Assembly: GCF_002356295.1 (NCBI RefSeq)
Contig: NZ_AP018042.1
Coordinates: 1,706,361 to 1,770,360, forward strand
Length of the DNA: 64,000 nt
Reading direction: 5' to 3'
DNA from: Labilibaculum antarcticum
Lineage (GTDB): Bacteria > Bacteroidota > Bacteroidia > Bacteroidales > Marinifilaceae
Part shown: one piece after another, positions 62,401 through 64,000 of the stretch
Layout: every line of letters begins with the position of its first letter
Numbering within the stretch: the stretch's first letter is position 1
Translations under genes and position numbers: made by a program
The notes under the pieces: model-generated
Database searches by the model: none
What the model was told of the DNA's origin: nothing
The model's input: the letters and a program-made list of their open reading frames with translations, nothing else

Positions 62401-63586
62401 TGGTTTCTACGTTTAGGCTAAAAAATTCTACTTTCTCTTCACTCTTATTTGCCACTCCGAAAAACAGCTTATCGAACATCTCTTCAATCTCAGCTTTGGT
62501 GATATCCCGTCCGCCAAGGCCACCTACAAAATTGCTCTTGTAAACGTACTTGTCAATTTTCGAAATTGCTGAATTCACATTGGTATAAACAGTTCCCTCG
62601 TATCCGAAAGAAATATCTTTATCGATAACTCCGATCGCATTTACACGACGGGCCAAATTTTTCACTTCTGCTTCGGGGAAGGGACGCATGTAACGAATCT
62701 TAAGCAATCCAACTTTCTTGCCTTCGGCACGCATCTTATCGACCACCACACGAATGGTTCCGCAAACACTTCCCAAGGCCACCAATACCACTTCGGCATC
62801 TTCGCACTGGTACTCTTCCACCATATCGTAGTACTTACGACCAAATTTTTCTGCAAATTCCTGATCCACATCGCGAATTACATCAATAGCATTAAACATG
62901 GCTTCGTTTTGCTGATATTTGAATTCGGTATTGTCATCGGGCTTAGAGCTGAATCCTAAATTTTTAGGCTCTTCGAAAGACATTTTGTTTGGAGTCTCGA
63001 AAACCGGAAGAAATTCATCTACCATTTTTTGCTCTGGAATAGCCACCAACTCGTAAGTATGAGTCAGGATGAAACCATCCAAATTCACCATCATTGGGGT
63101 CAATACATCTTTGTGCTCAGCAATTTTGTAAGCCTGAATAATCATGTCCAAAGCCTCCTGTGCATCTTCAACATAAACCTGAATCCATCCGCAATCCAGT
63201 AATGACAATGAATCGCGCTGATCGCCGTAGATACTCCAAGGCAAAGCCACCGAACGGTTGGCATTCATCATTACCACCGGCCAACGACCACCACTACAGT
63301 AGTGCAATCCTTCGGCCATGTATAACAAACCCTGGGATGATGATGCTGTAAATGTTCTGGCACCTACTGCGCAGGCTCCCATAGCTGCTGAAATAGCAGA
63401 ATGCTCCGATTCAACGTGCATGTATATACCTTCCATCTCGCCTGCTTCTACCATTTCAGATAGTCGCTCAACGGTGATGGTTTGCGGGGTGATTGGATAA
63501 GCAGCAATTACATGCGGACGGCATAACTTTACGCCCTGAGCCACTGCCTCATCACCTGATATGAAAATCTTATTATTTGTAGTCAT
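62393..63586 (-). CDS. porA: 2-oxoacid:ferredoxin oxidoreductase, alpha subunit
   Basis: The alpha subunit holds the substrate/pyrimidine domains of the four-subunit oxidoreductase. The 397-residue protein opens with the typical GDEAVAQGVKLCRPHVIAAY (about 11-30), then PITPQTITVERLSEMVE and ESEHSAISAAMGACAVGAR (about 59-77, with the TPP-activating Glu). TASSSQGLLYMAEGLHY (about 80-96), the central VALGSVCGTIRVVVDKMR and the C-terminal LLKIRYMRPFP (about 296-306) follow. Length agrees with the archaeal-type PorA/VorA (about 395). It overlaps porB by 8 bp, indicating coupled translation, and follows the delta-subunit gene after 246 bp of repeats. Confidence 0.91.
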   Translation of the reverse strand: MTTNNKIFISGDEAVAQGVKLCRPHVIAAYPITPQTITVERLSEMVEAGEMEGIYMHVESEHSAISAAMGACAVGARTFTASSSQGLLYMAEGLHYCSGGRWPVVMMNANRSVALPWSIYGDQRDSLSLLDCGWIQVYVEDAQEALDMIIQAYKIAEHKDVLTPMMVNLDGFILTHTYELVAIPEQKMVDEFLPVFETPNKMSFEEPKNLGFSSKPDDNTEFKYQQNEAMFNAIDVIRDVDQEFAEKFGRKYYDMVEEYQCEDAEVVLVALGSVCGTIRVVVDKMRAEGKKVGLLKIRYMRPFPEAEVKNLARRVNAIGVIDKDISFGYEGTVYTNVNSAISKIDKYVYKSNFVGGLGGRDITKAEIEEMFDKLFFGVANKSEEKVEFFSLNVETND

Positions 63587-63707
63587 TTTTCTAATTTTCT
63601 GTTTCAGTTCATTAACTGTTTACATTAATTGAACAAGCTAAAAGCTATTAGGTATTAGTTGTTAGCCTTTAAAAGAGTTGTGCTTGAAAGTTCTTCTTAA
63701 TACTTTG

Positions 63708-63805
63708 TCCCCTCTCAATCCTCGATAGTTATCGGGAGGGAATTTGGCAAGCCGCTAAAAGTCCCCCTTTCAAGGGGGATTCAGGGGGATGTTTTTGTAA
63801 ATCCC
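63708..63805. repeat. Dispersed CCCCT-type repeat, copy 3
   Basis: Same family as 55607-55700 and 61168-61276 (TCCCCCTTTCAAGGGGGATT and GGGGGATGTTT at its right end). It lies 122 bp upstream of the porA start and directly left of another repeat. Confidence 0.7.
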
Positions 63806-63812
63806 TTTCGTT

Positions 63813-63836
63813 GGACACGCCATGGCGTGTCCCTAC
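63813..63836 (-). repeat. GGGACAC/GTGTCC repeat at the end of porD
   Basis: The 20-bp perfect palindrome GGACACGCCATGGCGTGTCC (63813-63832) is followed by CTAC. The stop codon of porD (63833-63835) lies in this extension, so the repeat begins exactly at the stop codon. Confidence 0.8.
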
Positions 63837-64000
63837 TCTTTTACCATTTTAATTGCATCCGTTGGGCATTCGTGTGCACAAACACCACAGCCTTTGCAAT
63901 AATCCATGTCGAATTCGATTTTGCCGTTTTCTTTTAAGATGGTGCCATCCGGACAAAGCAGGTAGCAACGAAGACAGAAAACACATGCTTCGTGATCGAT
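63833..64000 (-). CDS. porD: 2-oxoacid:ferredoxin oxidoreductase, delta (ferredoxin) subunit, partial
   Basis: This is the 3' part (55 codons) of a gene that begins beyond the right edge. The residues form two 4Fe-4S motifs, CVFCLRCYLLCP and, after a spacer, CKGCGVCAHECP, followed by TDAIKMVKE and the stop. This is the standard delta subunit that carries electrons from the core of four-subunit oxidoreductases to ferredoxin. It lies upstream of porA on the same strand; a gamma subunit is expected further right. The stop codon TAG is the first part of a palindromic repeat. Confidence 0.9.
   Translation of the reverse strand: MDHEACVFCLRCYLLCPDGTILKENGKIEFDMDYCKGCGVCAHECPTDAIKMVKE

Noticed and set aside
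52684-63836. Repeat-rich intergenic regions as a CRISPR array
   Set aside because: Units differ in sequence, are unevenly spaced by kilobases, lack uniform spacers, and no cas genes are present.
54397-64000. A genomic island bounded by mobile elements or a tRNA attachment site
   Set aside because: No integrase, transposase, tRNA or direct attachment repeats are seen at the left border, and the right border is outside the window.

Overview
The window looks like chromosome of an anaerobic or facultative marine Bacteroidota, most likely order Marinilabiliales (Marinifilaceae-like). This placement is inferred from gene content and gene order, not from a database search. The supporting signs are low G+C; promoters of the Bacteroidota type (-7 box TAnnTTTG, sometimes with a TTTG/TTG box about 20 nt upstream); few Shine-Dalgarno sites; lineage-typical proteins (DUF5686 with a carboxypeptidase-regulatory-like domain, DUF4286, DUF4369-thioredoxin lipoprotein, bifunctional nuclease with UVR motif, divergent membrane pyrophosphatase); and gene orders lysS-gpsA-pgi, purH-mreBCD-mrdA-rodA and tig-clpP-clpX. 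No phage, insertion sequence, CRISPR array or rRNA was seen.

Layout. 1-9 kb: end of lysS, gpsA, pgi, a small membrane protein, a DMT exporter, a hybrid histidine kinase, a GTPase of the cyclic 2,3-diphosphoglycerate synthetase family, and acpH. A near-perfect Pho-box-like site lies between the last two. 9-19 kb (minus strand): cell-elongation operon purH-mreB-mreC-mreD-mrdA-rodA, then rsmA-mgtE. 19-29 kb: a flippase-like/acetyltransferase pair, recQ, and envelope genes kdsD, tatC, a DUF5686 outer-membrane protein and lptB. 29-33 kb: tRNA-Leu(TAG) and tig-clpP-clpX. 33-38 kb: thymidylate/folate and nucleoside-transport genes (nucleoside-gate protein-thyA-folA-lipoprotein, divergent from nupG). 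38-45 kb: rplU-rpmA, serS, a TPR protein, DUF4286-EamA-ruvC, HIT and greA. 46-52.7 kb: a Rieske-like lipoprotein, hppA, ribF, a CxxC-less thioredoxin lipoprotein, lpxH. 52.9-64 kb: rmuC, then a run of minus-strand catabolic genes: PLP gamma-lyase family enzyme, fused DmsB-DmsC, molybdopterin oxidoreductase, PLP aminotransferase, and the beta, alpha and (partial) delta subunits of a four-subunit 2-oxoacid:ferredoxin oxidoreductase.

The 54.4-64 kb segment reads as an amino-acid/2-oxoacid oxidation module. PLP enzymes would supply 2-oxoacids, the ferredoxin oxidoreductase would oxidise them to acyl-CoA, and a quinone-linked molybdoenzyme without a visible Tat signal would act on the cytoplasmic side. 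From about 52.68 kb rightwards the intergenic spaces are packed with dispersed palindromic repeats that are almost absent to the left. One family (GGGACAC...GTGTCC) sits in sense orientation directly after the stop codons of four genes. Other points of interest are three places where a terminator is followed at once by, or overlaps, the -7 box of the next gene; repeated use of TTG start codons; a Rieske-like protein with both histidine positions substituted; and a 62-bp convergent coding overlap between acpH and rodA.
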